A DNA stretch of 64,000 nt from Epiperipatus broadwayi (GCA_028023455.1 JAQFVV010000001.1:25163401-25227400), one strand, 5' to 3'; positions 47,871-62,399 are shown, counted from the stretch's first letter. Numbers and translations are program-made. The notes: generated by a model from the letters alone, not told the origin.

Positions 47871-49959
47871 AATTTAAATTAGTCAGTTAAAGAAGAGAGA
47901 TGTACCTTATTTTTGAAGTGATTTACATCTGCATATTTCCTCTTTTATTTTCCTCAGTAGAACTTCTGAGTTGTTTTTATCCAGAAAATTAATAGTAGTT
48001 TTTAACTTTCAAGCTTTGACCATGGAAGAACTAACTTGTAGAAACAAAATTGTACTAAAAAAAATTTTTATGGAGAAAGAATTGTTGAAATCAGAAAACA
48101 AATGGCAAAGTCAACTTTTTGTAAAAGTATTCCTCCTTTTTATATCAGATTATTACGCAAACATCTGTTCTCCCATCAATCCAAGGTCACTTAAAAGTTC
48201 AACTCTGAAAAAAATTGCTCCTCCCATTGCACTGGCTTAATTAGTTACAGCATATGCAAGAATCTTTCTATCTTAAAAAAGAAAGGAAGAAAAATTATTT
48301 TGTCTTTAAAAAAAAAATTAAATAAATTGAACCAAGAATAAATATTTTACATTTCTAAAGTAACAAAATAAAAACTAATGATAATTATTTTAGCAAATAA
48401 AATATTTGAGAATGTATTTTCTGATTGATAATCCACTGGTCAAGTGATCTATTAATTCATTTAAATTGGGTTTAAGTTGATTATTCAAGCTTTGGATTAG
48501 GAAATCAAATATTTTGCTATGAAATATGATATTTGGTGGTTTAATGAAGTATATGAATGGAAAATGAAGCTAAAATAAGGCAAAGCATACATGATCATTC
48601 ATAAATACTGCACAACAGGAATTAAACCAATATGACTAAAAGGAAAGTTTCTATGATGATGATGAGTCAAACATATTGCACTATTTACACTATGGATTGA
48701 AATATTATAAGCAAATAAACAAGAGAATTATCTAAACAAATATCAGTACTGTTCTGCAGACAAATAAAATAAACTTGGATCAGCTTAAACTAAACTGACT
48801 ATTTCTGTGACAAGCCACCCCCCTTTCTATCATTAAATATTCACTAAAGAAAATTATTAAATACCTCAAAACTTTCAAATCTATAAATGCTTTTAAACAT
48901 ACTTTTAGGTTATTAATAAAAAAAAAATTAAAATTTCAGTTTTTTTTTTAGTAAGATGCAATCAGCTATTACTGATACAGTACTATATAATTACAATCAA
49001 TATTTCTGGTGCCTATCCAGAAGGTTACAATATATATATATATATATACAATCACTAATATACACTAATTCTACATACAAATACTTTTTAAACTCCTGAT
49101 GCTTAATAAAAATATAAAGTTCCGGTTTATCAGTACAATAACCCTAGATATTTTTATTGGCTACAGAGTTCTTGAAATTAAAATCTCAATCATGCAACAA
49201 GGTTGGTAAGTATACATACATTTCCTGAATGGACTTTTCTGTTAGGTGTTTTATAAACTTGCAATACACACATATCTGGAGGAAATAACTTTTTGATTAG
49301 TATCTATCAGTATACTTGCTCTATTTTTACTTATTGGGATTTTTAATTATAACTATTAATCCCTTTTATTATAACTATTAACCATTTTTTACCATAAGTA
49401 TTTTTTAATCATCAAATATTTCTCTAAAAATAATATTTATACAACAAATATGAATTTTTATTTATTTATATATTTAATTCACATTCTATTCCTCAAATTA
49501 TATACAAATATTACATTCAAATATTATTGTCAATATTTTAGAGCATTCTTTCATTAGCTGGATATAACAGAAATACTTATTAAAACAATGCTAGTCACAA
49601 ATTAAATAAGTTCAGTTTAATTCTGTATAAAAGTTTGTGAGTATCAAGAATTGAAAACATTTTTCTCAATTATTTTATATCTCAAAATAAAATAAATAGA
49701 GATTTTTTTTTTCTTAAATGCTTTTATTTACTATGCATTAAAAGTAGAAAAAACATTGATTTTTTTAACCACAATCAGGATTTTAGATTTAACTTAAAAT
49801 AAAAGCATGGAGATCCACAAATCAATTAAGCCAATGCCTTGTTATGATAGATACAATTTGATTTAATTAATTTCTGAACTCTTCCCATGCTTGTATAAAT
49901 AGTAAATAAAAGTATTCAATATAAAAAATATTTATTTTTAAGTTTTTAGTACTGGTACA
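47871..49959. other. AT-rich non-coding DNA
   Basis: A short open frame of 89 codons (47971-48240, plus) has no recognisable domain; I cannot support it as a gene. A (TA)n run lies at about 49030-49047. Confidence 0.4.
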
Positions 49960-50475
49960 GTAAATAAAAATATAAAACTATAATGTACTTTAAATTGACT
50001 TGTTACTTGTGGTATATATTACTGAAAATTTCTTTTTCAAGTTAATATGTATACCCCTTATGCATATTTCATATTTAGTATGTGTACATAATTTAGTGAC
50101 TTAAAATATGAAAATATATTTTTAAGTGAAAGTGTTTGACATTTTGTTTTTTAATTTAATTTTTTTAAAAAAAAAGCTTACCAAAAACTATATTGTAAAT
50201 GAACTTTACTTAATACATGTGATTTCACTTTAAATCAATTTAATCCTTATATTTTATATATATCACTATATATTTCTGCAATAAGTTAATATGTATATTT
50301 TTTATGTATATGTTATATTTAATATTTGTATATAATTATATATGTGTATAATAAAGTATTAACTAACTTAAAATATGAAGGCATAATTTCTATTGAAAAT
50401 TGTTTGACATTTTTTTATTGAAAAAAAATTTTTTTAAAAAAATGCTTAACAAAACTATATTATAAACTAACTTTA
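49960..50475. repeat. Diverged tandem duplication, period about 244-269 bp
   Basis: 'gttaatatgtata' recurs at 50041 and 50285, and 'gtttgacattttt' at 50133 and 50402. The intervening words ('cttaaaatatgaa', a T/A-run block, 'aactatattgtaaa') follow in the same order in both copies. Confidence 0.6.
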
Positions 50476-50522
50476 TTCTATTCTAACTTATGTCAAGCTT
50501 TCAATAGAAAGCAATATGCATT

Positions 50523-50960
50523 ACTTAAAACACATTGAAGTTCTAAAACCATCATTTAAATTTGATATCAAAATATTCAAAAATTTCTTACCTTTATCTA
50601 AAAAACTAGTCATCTACTTAAAATATTATAATGTCCCTATGCCTTTGACATTGATTTAAAATTATGAACCAAATGTCATTAAATTATATTGAACTTAAAT
50701 CTATTAAATTTCAATTTCAAAATGTTATTGTAAATTTAATCAAACTTTCAATAAAACCAAAAAAATCTCTATACTGCTCTCTTGCAAATCAACTTAAAAT
50801 ATATTGAAGTTCTAAAAATGAATTTTAAATTTGATAGCAAACCTAAAATATTATAGTGCCCTTTCATTTTGGTAGTGACTTAAAAGAAATGTATCAAATT
50901 TCAACAAATTATATTGAATTGCTATCTATTAAAGCTCAATTTTAGAGTTTTATTATAACA
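50523..50960. repeat. Diverged tandem duplication, period about 269 bp
   Basis: 'acttaaaacacattgaag' at 50523 matches 'acttaaaatatattgaag' at 50792. Both are followed by 'ttctaaaa', 'tttaaatttgata', 'aaaatattataatg.cc', 'ttgacattgatttaaa'-like and 'aaattatattgaa' words. It is distinct in sequence from the repeat just upstream. Confidence 0.65.
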
Positions 50961-51106
50961 AAGAACAAAAGTAATTATAAAAGTTTACAAATAAACAAAT
51001 ATATATTTTAACTTAAATAAAAGCATTTAATAAAAATAAAAACACTCAGTTTAATTTTAATTAAAAAAAACTATTTAACACAACACACACATACATATAT
51101 ATATAT

Positions 51107-54035
51107 TGTACTGGTCCATTCAACACTACCCATATACATGCATTGAGCATGAAATGCATGTTATACAACTGAGCAATGATTGTAGGTATTCAGTTAGACA
51201 CCATCATTTACTATTTTCTAGGATTGCATCTTAAAAGGAAATTATTACATTCATACCTTTGAAAGATCCAGTTCACCAAGACCTTTACACGCCACCTCTG
51301 AGGAAAGATTGCTCCCTCCCTAGAGGGATATGACTGCATAATTTAGGTAAGGGTTAGTCCCTTTTTGACTTAATAAAATCAATAATATAGATGCATTACT
51401 TAATAAATCACTAGAAAGATGGATATTCTAATGAATTACTCTATGTTCTGATAGAGATTAATCCCAGGCTAGCTCATCTACTCTTTATCTCGGGAAAGTG
51501 GTTTTTTGCTTAGCTCACAAAGGAGGAATGATAAAACTTTTACCAAATCACACAGCATAACGTTAAAATTTTAATATTCTATCTCCTTATTTATTTTGCC
51601 CTTAATTTTATTATAATATTACAAATAAATGAAATAACAACAGAGATATATAAATACGAAACACACTATGAAATTTTGATCAAAAACCCCAATTTATAAT
51701 CTTAAATATTTACTCAAATGGAATAGGATGGTCTGCATTTCACATTCACTTGCACACTCTAAAGTATTTTATATGATAGATTATCCTATACATGATTACA
51801 ATATATATGTGATCCCAGGTAGGTATGTGTTTCATTAAACAACTGTCTCTTTTCTTAATTTAATAAAGATTTATTATTTGGTGTTATTATTCAACTGCAA
51901 TTTATAATATTTAAATAAGAGAGTTCCTCAATCGATCCTGCCCGTAGTGGATCATCCAAACAAGGAACTAATAGACTTATTTATTCCCTTATCTTTTTAC
52001 TATTATTATTATTATCCTGCACATAGCGGATGAAATAAATTTATACTAATTGAAATGAATTTGCGGTAGATTATAATGTATTGAATCCTGCATGTGGCGG
52101 ATTAAAAAGATAGAGTTATCTATAAATGAATGCACACACTCCATAGCCTTTTAACTAGATGGGAAAGTAGATTTAATGACCCGTTTCTTTATACGATACA
52201 TTCTCAAAGAAAAGAACAGTTATTGACTGTACACTAATCCTGCACATAGTCGATATTTATGTAATAAAATAAGTCTAAAGTGGGCGAACAGGCTAATGCC
52301 TACCACTTGTGTGTATCTAACTTTATGAGTAATCTACCTCCCTTAAGTCTTTAATCTATAACATTCGTAAAATACTAAAATTTATTTTGGTAAATAAGAT
52401 TCTATTGAATCGTGTATAGATTCAATAATAATAAAAAAAATCATTGATCAAATACATATAAAAGATTACGTAATTCTTCGCTAAAAGAAAATCATTCATA
52501 ACAAATATTTAAATCACACACAAAAAAAATAATTATATTTAGAAATATAAATAGGTTTACTTGCCTAAAGTTTTGTTTTCTTCCTGGCTGAGGGCTTTTG
52601 AATGAGATACATAAGTCATGAGCAGGCGACTGCAGGTGACTCTTCTATGGATGGCAGATAAGATAGTTCGAGACAGCTACATTTTGATTGGGCAGAGAGT
52701 CACATAACTTGGTGGCTACATAGGTCTTGAGTAGTGCAAATGCACCGAATTGGGTCCTCTACTCCATGTTTACTTGGGCAATACTATTTAGTCTTGATTT
52801 TATTCTTTCCATTTTTGTGGCTGTGCTTCAGTTTTAATTGATTTTAATGGCATCCTCAGGCTCTTCGGGCTGGTTAGACAGCTGTGATTTTTATTTCAAA
52901 TGGATTCACTTTAAGATTGTATATCTTGTTGAAATTATTATATTAATTCTTTAACTATCTTGTGATATCTTTCCATCGAATTTCTTTCTTTCAGCTGACT
53001 TTTCCTGGTCACGTTCCCAATTCCTTTCTTTATTTCTATTTGCAACTTTTATTTCTTTGGATTGGACATGATTTCAGCTTGCAATGACTTTTAATTCTTA
53101 CTGCCAATTACTCATTCTTTGAAAGGCAAAATCAAAACATCCAAGACGATTTAAATGAAGTAAAAAAAGCAATCTCTGTACGGATGACTGCTTGAATCAA
53201 TCTTGATTCGAAAATAAGTCAATTTGTTTTAACTGCACGCATTGAACTTGCTGCCTTCAACTGAACTGAATTCAACATGCCAAACTTAAGTCCTTGCCTT
53301 CAACTTAACTGAATTCAATCTCTTGAACTGAATGAATGAATCAATTAATAATCCCCTATATCACCTGATCAGAACATATACATCCTCCTCATTACAAGGT
53401 CCCCTCTACAAACTATTGCTGTTTTCGATTTTTTAAATTAGTTTAATTAAAACTCTTTTTATTTTTTTTAAATCTGTTTAAGAATTTTCTTTTTAAACCA
53501 TTAGTGATTCACATTCCTATCCCATGTTTTAATTAATTTTTAATCTGCAGGTGTCAAGCCAAGTGCTTTTACAATTTTCTTAAAAATACTATAACAAAAG
53601 AGAGAAATCACTGACTTGCCTGCGGTCATTAAAACCATAATTAACAAAGAAAACAAAAATTTTATAAAGATTACGTGTTGTAACAAGGTTGACATTATTT
53701 TAAAAATTTTGTACATAAATTTATTTTCAACACGTAAACCAAAAATTAAAATATACATCAGAATTATAATTTAAAAATAAAACATATTTAGTTGCTGGGT
53801 TGTTTACATTTAACTTTCCCAGTATAATTTTATATCCCCTCCACCATATCAAAAATGACACATTAGTAAAACAGAAAAAAATATGCATTTCACTTTAAAT
53901 GTATATAATTGTACATTTAAATGTATCGTTACCATTAATCTTCTTTTTTAATTTAAAATATATTATGTGCACAAACGAAGAGAAAATATACTTGCACGCC
54001 ATCTTTGTGCCAGTCATTTAAGACTGACTGTCACA
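51107..54035 (-). repeat. Solo LTR, about 2.9 kb, third LTR family
   Basis: It begins TGTACTGGTCC after a (TA)n run and ends GACTGTCACA before 'atatata', so TG...CA ends with ATAT on both sides. In between, GC content is raised relative to the flanks (51270-51520, 52560-52900, 53130-53350), like the LTRs of X and Y. It carries four copies of a motif also found once in each Y LTR with the same plus-strand sense. I therefore assign minus orientation, which is inference. No second copy exists in the window. Confidence 0.6.
51935..52260. promoter_or_regulatory. Four dispersed copies of an 18-20 bp imperfect palindromic motif
   Basis: ATCCTGCACATAGCGGAT or close variants stand at about 51935, 52013, 52085 and 52239. 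The ends ATCC and GGAT are complementary. A related form, ATTCTGCACGTAGCGAA, is in the Y LTRs at about 28117 and 39377. Repeated, spaced and kept between families, it may be a protein-binding site of the LTR promoter, but this is inference. Confidence 0.5.
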
Positions 54036-54769
54036 ATATATAATTCTAATATTCATGAGAAAGTTCATTTCTATTCATTTTAATACTTTATGTTCATTTA
54101 GAAATTTTCTAAATTTATTAATCTCTATATATACCTGAGACAGTAAATGCAAGATCATTTTACAATGACATCACAATAAAGTAAGTGTAGGGATATTGAA
54201 AAGTTTATTAACATTATTTGTTTAATTAGTCAAGGCTATAAATTACATAATGTTGGAAAATGTATTTAATTATATGATAAATATTTGACTTAAAACTCTT
54301 CATTTAAATCGACATTAAATGAGTAAAAAATAAACTATCCCTTATTGTTTAGAAACTTTTTAGGTTTTTTTATTCCTATATACGTTTGAACAGCGCATCT
54401 AATAAGTATAGGGGTACTGAAAATTAATTGAGACCTCAAATTACATATAATTTTGAAAAAATTCTATATATATATCATTAAAACCAGTCAACACTTGGAC
54501 AATCCCAATATTGATAACAATTAACAATCTCAGACTGTTGTCAAGGCAATCTCTTTTTAACAATATATTTAAATAATAACTAGATTAATACTCCAACATT
54601 GGTTTACTGAGTAATATTTTGAAACACAGCTTTTCAAATGCTTTCTATATTAAATTTACCTATATCAAGAGTGTGAATAAAAATCATTTTTGTTTATGAC
54701 CCATGATTTAAAAAAAAAAAAAGCAAATGTAGGCAATGATAATTATAATAAACATTCTATCTATGAAGA
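54036..54769. other. AT-rich non-coding DNA
   Basis: No gene or repeat recognised between the LTR end and the inverted-repeat cluster. Confidence 0.45.
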
Positions 54770-55275
54770 CATTTACATAATCTTCTTTAAGTTGGCTTAA
54801 ATCATATTCCCAAGGCATATTATCTAAGTATTCATTTTAATAAAGAACAACCTACTCATAAAAATATTTATATCGGTTCTTATATTCATAAGGTTATTAA
54901 AATGAATATTTAAAAATTCTTTCTTGTGAATATGATTTGAGACTAATTTAAATAAACCTATATAAACATCTCCATGGGTATAATGTTGGCTCTATAATTT
55001 TCATTGCCTAAATCTGCATTCAAAAATGATGATTTTCATTTGTTATATATAGACTTACAAATATATAATGGGGTATTTAATATAGATGGAACATAAAGAT
55101 ATTATTGCTGCAAAATATTTTTTATTTAGTCTCTATATTGATAATGACTTCAGTTGGTTGCAGGTTTATTAAGATGAATACTTATTGATTATGCCTTGGA
55201 AATATAATTTAAAATCAATTTAAAAGAATGTTTTTATGGGGAAGATGTTGATTGTTGTAATTATGACTATTTAAA
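54770..55275. repeat. Inverted-repeat cluster: one unit direct, two inverted
   Basis: A unit containing 'cttaaatcatattcccaagg', then 'aagtattcattttaataa', lies at about 54789-54842. Its inverted form appears at about 54893-54950 ('ttattaaaatgaatattta', then 'tgaatatgatttgag') and again at about 55167-55222 ('ttattaagatgaatactta', then 'ccttggaaatataattt'). The first and second could form a long hairpin. The copies are imperfect. It may be a composite of a small mobile repeat. Confidence 0.7.
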
Positions 55276-55432
55276 TAAAAAATCGATCCCCTTTCATCTG
55301 CTTTGCAAAAAATTTTATTAGGTGACACAAAATTAAATTTAATACAGATGTATTTGAAGAGTTTTTTTCTCCAATAGATAATTCCAATATTACACATTCA
55401 CACACAGACCTTTCTTTCCCATATATATATAT

Positions 55433-55800
55433 CAGTGATGACGTGTGACTTTTTTAGGAACGGAAGCAGACTTCTTTTTTTTAATAATGTTTTTATTTCA
55501 CTTGCCACAACAATTTTTACATAATAACGCCTAATATATATATATTACACACATCTAGAAAAATCTGAAACTCTCTTATCTGTAAATCAGAGAATATATT
55601 ATCAATATATTTTTATCTTCCAATTCCTTTTAACATTCTTAAAATTTTTAACTGCAAATTAGATTTTAGCATTGTTTTAACTTCATTCAATTGTTGGTAA
55701 AAAAAAATTGAAAGTGAATTTTTAAAATTGAATTTTAATTAAAGCTTTTGAAAGTTTTAGTGAATTTTTCCATGAAAGCATTTATTCCGCTTCATCCCTG
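55433..55800. mobile_element. hAT-like MITE, 368 bp
   Basis: The left end is CAGTGATGACG and the right end TCATCCCTG, giving imperfect terminal inverted repeats that begin with CAG. AAGCGGAA-like pairing occurs further in ('ggaacggaagcag' versus 'ttccgcttcat'). Both sides are flanked by ATATATAT, consistent with the 8-bp target duplication of hAT transposons but ambiguous in TA repeats. It encodes nothing. Confidence 0.5.
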
Positions 55801-58800
55801 ATATATATATAACTATTTTTTTTTATTTTATTTTAATGCATAATAACATTTAATACAAATTAATTCTTCTAACTTTTTATTCCGATCTTCAATAAATGTA
55901 CCCTATTTTTAAATTAAATCTATACTTTTGATGAATGCAACTCATGCAGCCAAATAATTATTAACATTACTTTCATGTAGATAAAACACAATTTGACATC
56001 TAATTTGTAGTCTGTTAACTATTTTTAAGTAATTGAGCCACCATTACTAGTCAAAGCTCTAGCAGAAACATCAATGTTATAATCGTAATAATGATCAACT
56101 ACAAACAAAGATTATTCTGAAAAATGTATCATTTTTCAGTACAGTAGTAACAATTTTTATTTCACCACACAGGAATACTTACACACACACATATATATAA
56201 ATAAACCATAACCCAATAATTACTGAAAAAAAAAGAAATAAAAATCAATCAAATAAATAAATGATTATGTATATTATTACTATTGTAGAGGATATATTTA
56301 TTTTTTCGTATTATATTAAAAAATTATTAACGTTTATTTATAATTTATATGTTTCTAATTCATGTTAAAAAAAATAAAGTAAATAAAAAAAAAAAAAACT
56401 TTTTTATTTACCTGGTGCAGTGACGAAATTACTTGGACAATAAAACAATTGTTTTTTAAAAAACTTTATGCTGATAGCATCTTCCTTCTTGTCTAGAGAA
56501 TTAGGGAATAATTTTTCAGATTCATATTGTTAATGATGACGTATATAAATCTTAGGTTAAAAATATTATTAGCTTTTTAAGTAGAGTATTAAGAGAAGGC
56601 TTATTTCTTTATACATGATATTTGTTATTTTAGAAAATACCTTAATGAAATTAAAATTTAAAAGATTTCATGATTTACATGCAAAATCCTACCTTGGTTA
56701 AATTTTAATTGATTAAAAATTACTGTATTACTTTCATATAACTTCAGGATTTTTTTAAAAAATCATTTCAATAAATAAGTTCATTATTAAAAACACAGAA
56801 TTAATTAACAAGCTTCTCATCTTTCTTTCTATAGCAACAAAAATCAAAATAGTTAATATCCACAATAACAACTTTTGAAACATACTTACTTAATTAAAAA
56901 ATCTAGTTAAAAATATTATGGAAGTTTTACAGCTTTTAAGACTATTCTCTCATTTCCTTTGATTAACTACAAAGCTTAGACTGGTAGTCAGTAACAAAAA
57001 TATTGACTGCAAATTTTTTTATTGTCATCTTAAAAAGTTAGCACCTAAAGTATTATTTCCAAATAGACTGCAAATTTGTTTTCTGGATTTCAGGATGTTT
57101 TAAGAAAAGATTCTGCTATATCTTTTAATATATTTAAGCATGCCTAAATTTAAGTTCTTTAAAGTTAATAATTCACATTCACATTATTCATCATTTGAAA
57201 TGAAAATTGTTTTACAGGATTTATATCAAAATGCATATAACCTTTCTTTTTAATGTTTTCTAGTGAATCATAATCAACAAAATATTTGTTTTTCATTTTA
57301 GTCGTAACTTTGACATTATATATCATTTATATGTGATTATTAACAATGTTTTTGAGATGTGCAACTACTTCAGTCAATTAAGATATTAACTTTTAAAAGA
57401 ATCACAAACAATATTTAATTAAACACTGAAGGTTTCTGAAGTTTAAAAATATTATGGTACTGATATATAAATGCTAATCATAATATGTATGTTTACTTTT
57501 AAAACAAATATAATGTTCTAAAAATAAACGATAAAAGAATACACCATCTATTTAAAAATAGTATCAAATTCTTGGCAATAAAAATAAATAAACTTTTGTG
57601 AAAATCTCTGTTTTCAAATAACTACTTTTGAAAAATAAAACGTTTAAGTGAAAAATAAGTTTATTGATATATAATTAAAGGAAATCAAATGAAACATTCT
57701 CACTTCTTATTTCTTATGAATTTTAATTATTTTGTTAAGGAGTTTATATTGAAATACTTAATATGAGTAAATCAATTTGCCAGTTCAATTGTTCTGAAGG
57801 TTAATTAATAAAAAACATCAAAAGAAGACAATTGAGATTCTTTTTTTTTTTTTTTTTGTCGTATTATGTGAAAATCGATTCCGAAACTTTTAGCTCTTGA
57901 ATACACTATTCTAATGCGAAACAGAGCAAGAGAAATTAATGTTCTGAAGGCGATGATTATATAAAAACAGCACACTAAATACAAAATATTTACATTTGTC
58001 TTTAAATACAAAATCTTTATATTTATCTTTTAAACTTGTGCAATTTCTGTGAATAGTTAAGACAAAAAACCTTTAGTTATAATAAAAGTATTTTACTAAA
58101 ATTATTATTCTGTATATATTTTTTAAGAATTTGTGAATCTTTATTGTAATAAACAAAATTACCAAAATTAAACTTCTTTGCAACTCGGCACGCACACATT
58201 GATAAATGGAATATCTTTCAAAGATTCATTAACTAACAGAAAGACAAATTAGTGATTAAGACCAATAAATCAATAAACGAGGAAGACAAACACGTTTTTT
58301 TTAAAAAATCAATTTTAACATTTAAAAAATGTATAGCAATATTTTATCAATATAGACGGTGCTAATAAAAATAGATTTAGATTTAAAAACCTTAAGTCTA
58401 TAAAAATATAGATGATAAAAAAGTAAACAATATAGAATTAAAATAATTATTTTTAAAAAAAGAATTGATCATAATGAATTATATATATGGTAAGAAAGAA
58501 ATATTTGAAAGATTTATATAGAGCATAAAATATTAAATTATACTTATATTTGAAGACAAATTAAGAATTGAGTTTTGATAGAATTCAAGCAAAATATTGA
58601 AAGCTCACTTAAAAAAAAGTAAAGATGCTGAATAACATTTGCAATAAATTATCCGCTATAAAAGTATGTTTTATTAATATTTATATATAATAATATATTA
58701 AAGAATAAATTCTAGTACAAGTTCCAAAGCTACAATTTGATCTGTATTTTAGTAAAATATTTTTCATTTTTATTTTAATTTTAAAACAAGAAATATTTAG

Positions 58801-61800
58801 TTTTGGAAAAGAAAAAGTCACTCAGATATTAGAAACGCCTTGCAGAAAGGTTAACACAACAATCATATTAATTAAGTTAAATTAATAAATATTAAAGAAA
58901 CATTGAGGTGCAAAGAAAAAATTATGTATTTGGCTACAAATAGCTACGCCATTGATAATATCGAATTAGATAACTAATATATCAGTTGACAAATTTATTT
59001 ACGTAAATTAATAAGTAAGGGCTAACATATACTTTCTAGTTAAGCAAAATATAATATACAAAAAGAAAGAATTAATACAAATATATTACATTTATAGATA
59101 AAAATGATCCTTCTATCCAATTCTAAAATATTGTATTATTAACACACATATATATATATGCCAATCTCAGCAATTTCTTCCAGGTATGATTTAAATTTAA
59201 TAAAAGCTATTTATCTTAAAACGACCACCAATATTTAATAATACACTTCATAGTTATATTTCACATAAATATGCTAAAAATTTGAATACCTCTTACGATG
59301 GTAAAATGCAAAATAGCTTTTTACATTAATATTAATTACTAGCACATCTGATATTATTATATAAAATATTATTATGGAATGTAAGAATTTAATCTGTTAT
59401 TATAAGTTGAATAGTATTTATTAGTTTTAAATCAAGCCATAGGTTTATTTATAATCTGACATGATTATTAATTATGTATATTGGCAAGTGAAACATTTGA
59501 TACCCTATCTCTCTTTTGATCACTAAATAGCAATAGCTGACTGGCTTTCATACACAGTGGATAAATCTTGCATGCCTATATTGAAAAAATAATTTCAAAA
59601 TGTTCGAAATAAATATACATCAACATAAACGTTTGACAATCCTCCTTCTCTATATCTACTTGTTTCTTTCTTTTATCATTACATCCCTGTATAGATATAT
59701 ACAATTAAATATCACGCACACACACACACATATATATATATATATTACGCGATCCTAGTCGATACATAAAATAAAGCAATAGAATATCATTAATCTTGGT
59801 TAAACAAACACTCAGATAATAAATGAAAAACCATTTATTATCAGAGTCTAAAATCTTAAATAAGCATGAGTATGAGTGATAATAATTGACTAAAACAGAT
59901 TAAGATTAAAACTGGCTAGAAATTTTAAATAATCTTTATTAAGTTGGAGGGAACAAACTGTTTGAAAATAGATTAATAAATAATTATTTTTATATAGGCA
60001 TCAACAGATTTCTGAAAGCGTCCAAGTTTTTGTGTTTGATTTCGAGGACACTTGAGGAATTGAGTTTCAAAATTTAAGACACAGTAATTTACATAAAATA
60101 AATGACAATTTTGAGTTTATTTTCTACAAGTTGGATATTACAGGAATGTTTTTATATATACATTGTAATAATCATTTTGAATATCCATGATGTGGTTATG
60201 ATAACTAACTGAAAGGCGACATTGACATTAGATTATAATCTAGACAGTCAAATATCTATTTATATAGGTATTTTAATTTTTTAAAATCTGAATAAATGCC
60301 ATAACTACAATCTTTTAGAGCTTCTTCAATCATTACTAACATCCTATTTATAAATTTTTTAGATCTGGAAGAATTATAAGATTCCTATTATTTCTCCTAT
60401 TATGTGATAAATTGCCATTTTAATTTATTCATAATAGCATAAGATTATATGATTTGAGTAACAATGACTAATAAGACAAACTTCTGGCTAAAAATAAATA
60501 AAATAAATATTTTATTACTAGTTATTAATAATGAAAATCCAGAATTGAAGATAAAACTTACCGATCGCTAAGATTCGATTTATAACTAGCTTTCTATTAT
60601 ATAACATTCATGAAAACTATATAATAAAATTAGAATTGGATAGCAATAGGCAATAATATTATGAACATATTGTAGTGAATGCACATATTTATAATATTCT
60701 TTTCTGCATATTACTATATCCTATCATGGATCATATTATAATAATATTTATCAATAGTATACTTGGTTTTAAGCATAAACACAAACTCAGATGTGTGTGC
60801 ATAAAATATTACTTCATAATTTAATATTGCAATAGACAAACATGACTTGAATTCTGATCAAATTGATCTACCATAATCACTCGCATACATGATTTCTAAT
60901 CATCATCTCAATAAATATTAAATATGTCGAACAAATGTTAAAAATAATGTTTAGAAATGATCATCAAACACATAATAATTGAGGTGTATATATCATTCTT
61001 GAATAAAGTATGAATATACTTCATCATCAAATTTTTAGACAACTTTTTTTGCAATATTAATGTATAAATTATATAATTATTAAATGACATACAGATTCCA
61101 ATTTAAAACTTTTAACTTATAAATTCAAGTCTATTCTACATTAGTTAAAACTACATATGCACATCCTTGCATTAGTTTTAATATGTTAACAACACATTTT
61201 TCTTTTTATTCTTTGATCCTAACATCACAATATCATAATATTTTATAAACATAAATATATTATTATTGACTATTTGTTCCAACTTCTTATTTCTATACTC
61301 ACATACAAATTAATTCATTTAAGTTACTTGCTACGATTATCTAAGGGCTTATTCTCATTAATTCGATTCTAAAACTTCATATCATGGATTATGTGTATTC
61401 TATTAAAAGCATGATTAAATATAGAAGTCATAGAAATACAATTATTTGACTTAAACACGAACAATAAGTGATCTTTGCAAGCTAAATTAGTTTACTTACT
61501 GTAGAAAAGAAAGTTAATTACATGCAAAGTTTAGCTTTCAAAGTTTCCCCTCTCATTTCAAAACTTAAATTATCACCAGATTTCAAGTAAATATTTAATT
61601 AATTACCTTCGATAATCATTAAACCGAACAAAAAAATGCAATGGAAACAAATAAAGTAGATACAATATACATATATATCTATATATGTATCAAATTGCTT
61701 TACATGTATATATATAAAAGTTTATTTGAAATTTAACAAAATGTTTAAATTCAAATGATTGGAGATGAATCTCGCATTCAATATTTGCAAGTCAGTCATT

Positions 61801-62399
61801 AATAGTTCCTGTGGCAATATGTAACCTTTACTTTACTGTTTCAAATAAGGAATTAAATTATACCCAATGATCAAAATTTTAAATTTATAAGATACACAAT
61901 TATATTAATATTAATTTTAATTTATATAATGTATTAAAAGCTTAATTTTATATACAAATGTAAGATTCTGCAGATTGAATCAACAGAGATCTTTTTACAA
62001 TAGGTATATATCTTTTAAAAACCATATTTATTTCAATTGTAATTTTATTTAAATTATATGTATGGAGAGTTTTGCTCTGTTTATATTTATCAAAATTTAT
62101 AGTAATTATCAAAGTTTAAAATAGTTATTAAAAATATTTATTTAATTTTTATTACAGTGGCTCTTTAAAGGTGCGTATGGATAGGTTTGCAGAATCTTAT
62201 TTAACAAAAATAAATGCATTTCATTTTCTTATTGAAAATAATACTTTGTTCCAATTGGGAATATTAAATTAATATATTACAATTTTTTAAATTATAATAA
62301 TATCTTTTAATATATAATTCTTAATTACATATTTTAATTTGAATAAATAATTATTATAAAGAATAAAATTTATAGTTGTATTTAAAAACAATTAAATTT
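55801..62399. other. 6.6 kb of AT-rich DNA, no gene recognised
   Basis: Contains (AC)n(TA)n microsatellites at about 56178-56199 and 59714-59744, TA runs near 59148 and 61665-61715, and a T17 run at about 57841. A GC-richer patch or open frame with a known domain is absent on both strands. Confidence 0.5.

Noticed and set aside
62140-62185. Acceptor-like 'tttttattacag' followed by donor-like 'gtgcgt'
   Set aside because: It would give a 13-base exon with no coding neighbours; such motifs are frequent in AT-rich DNA.
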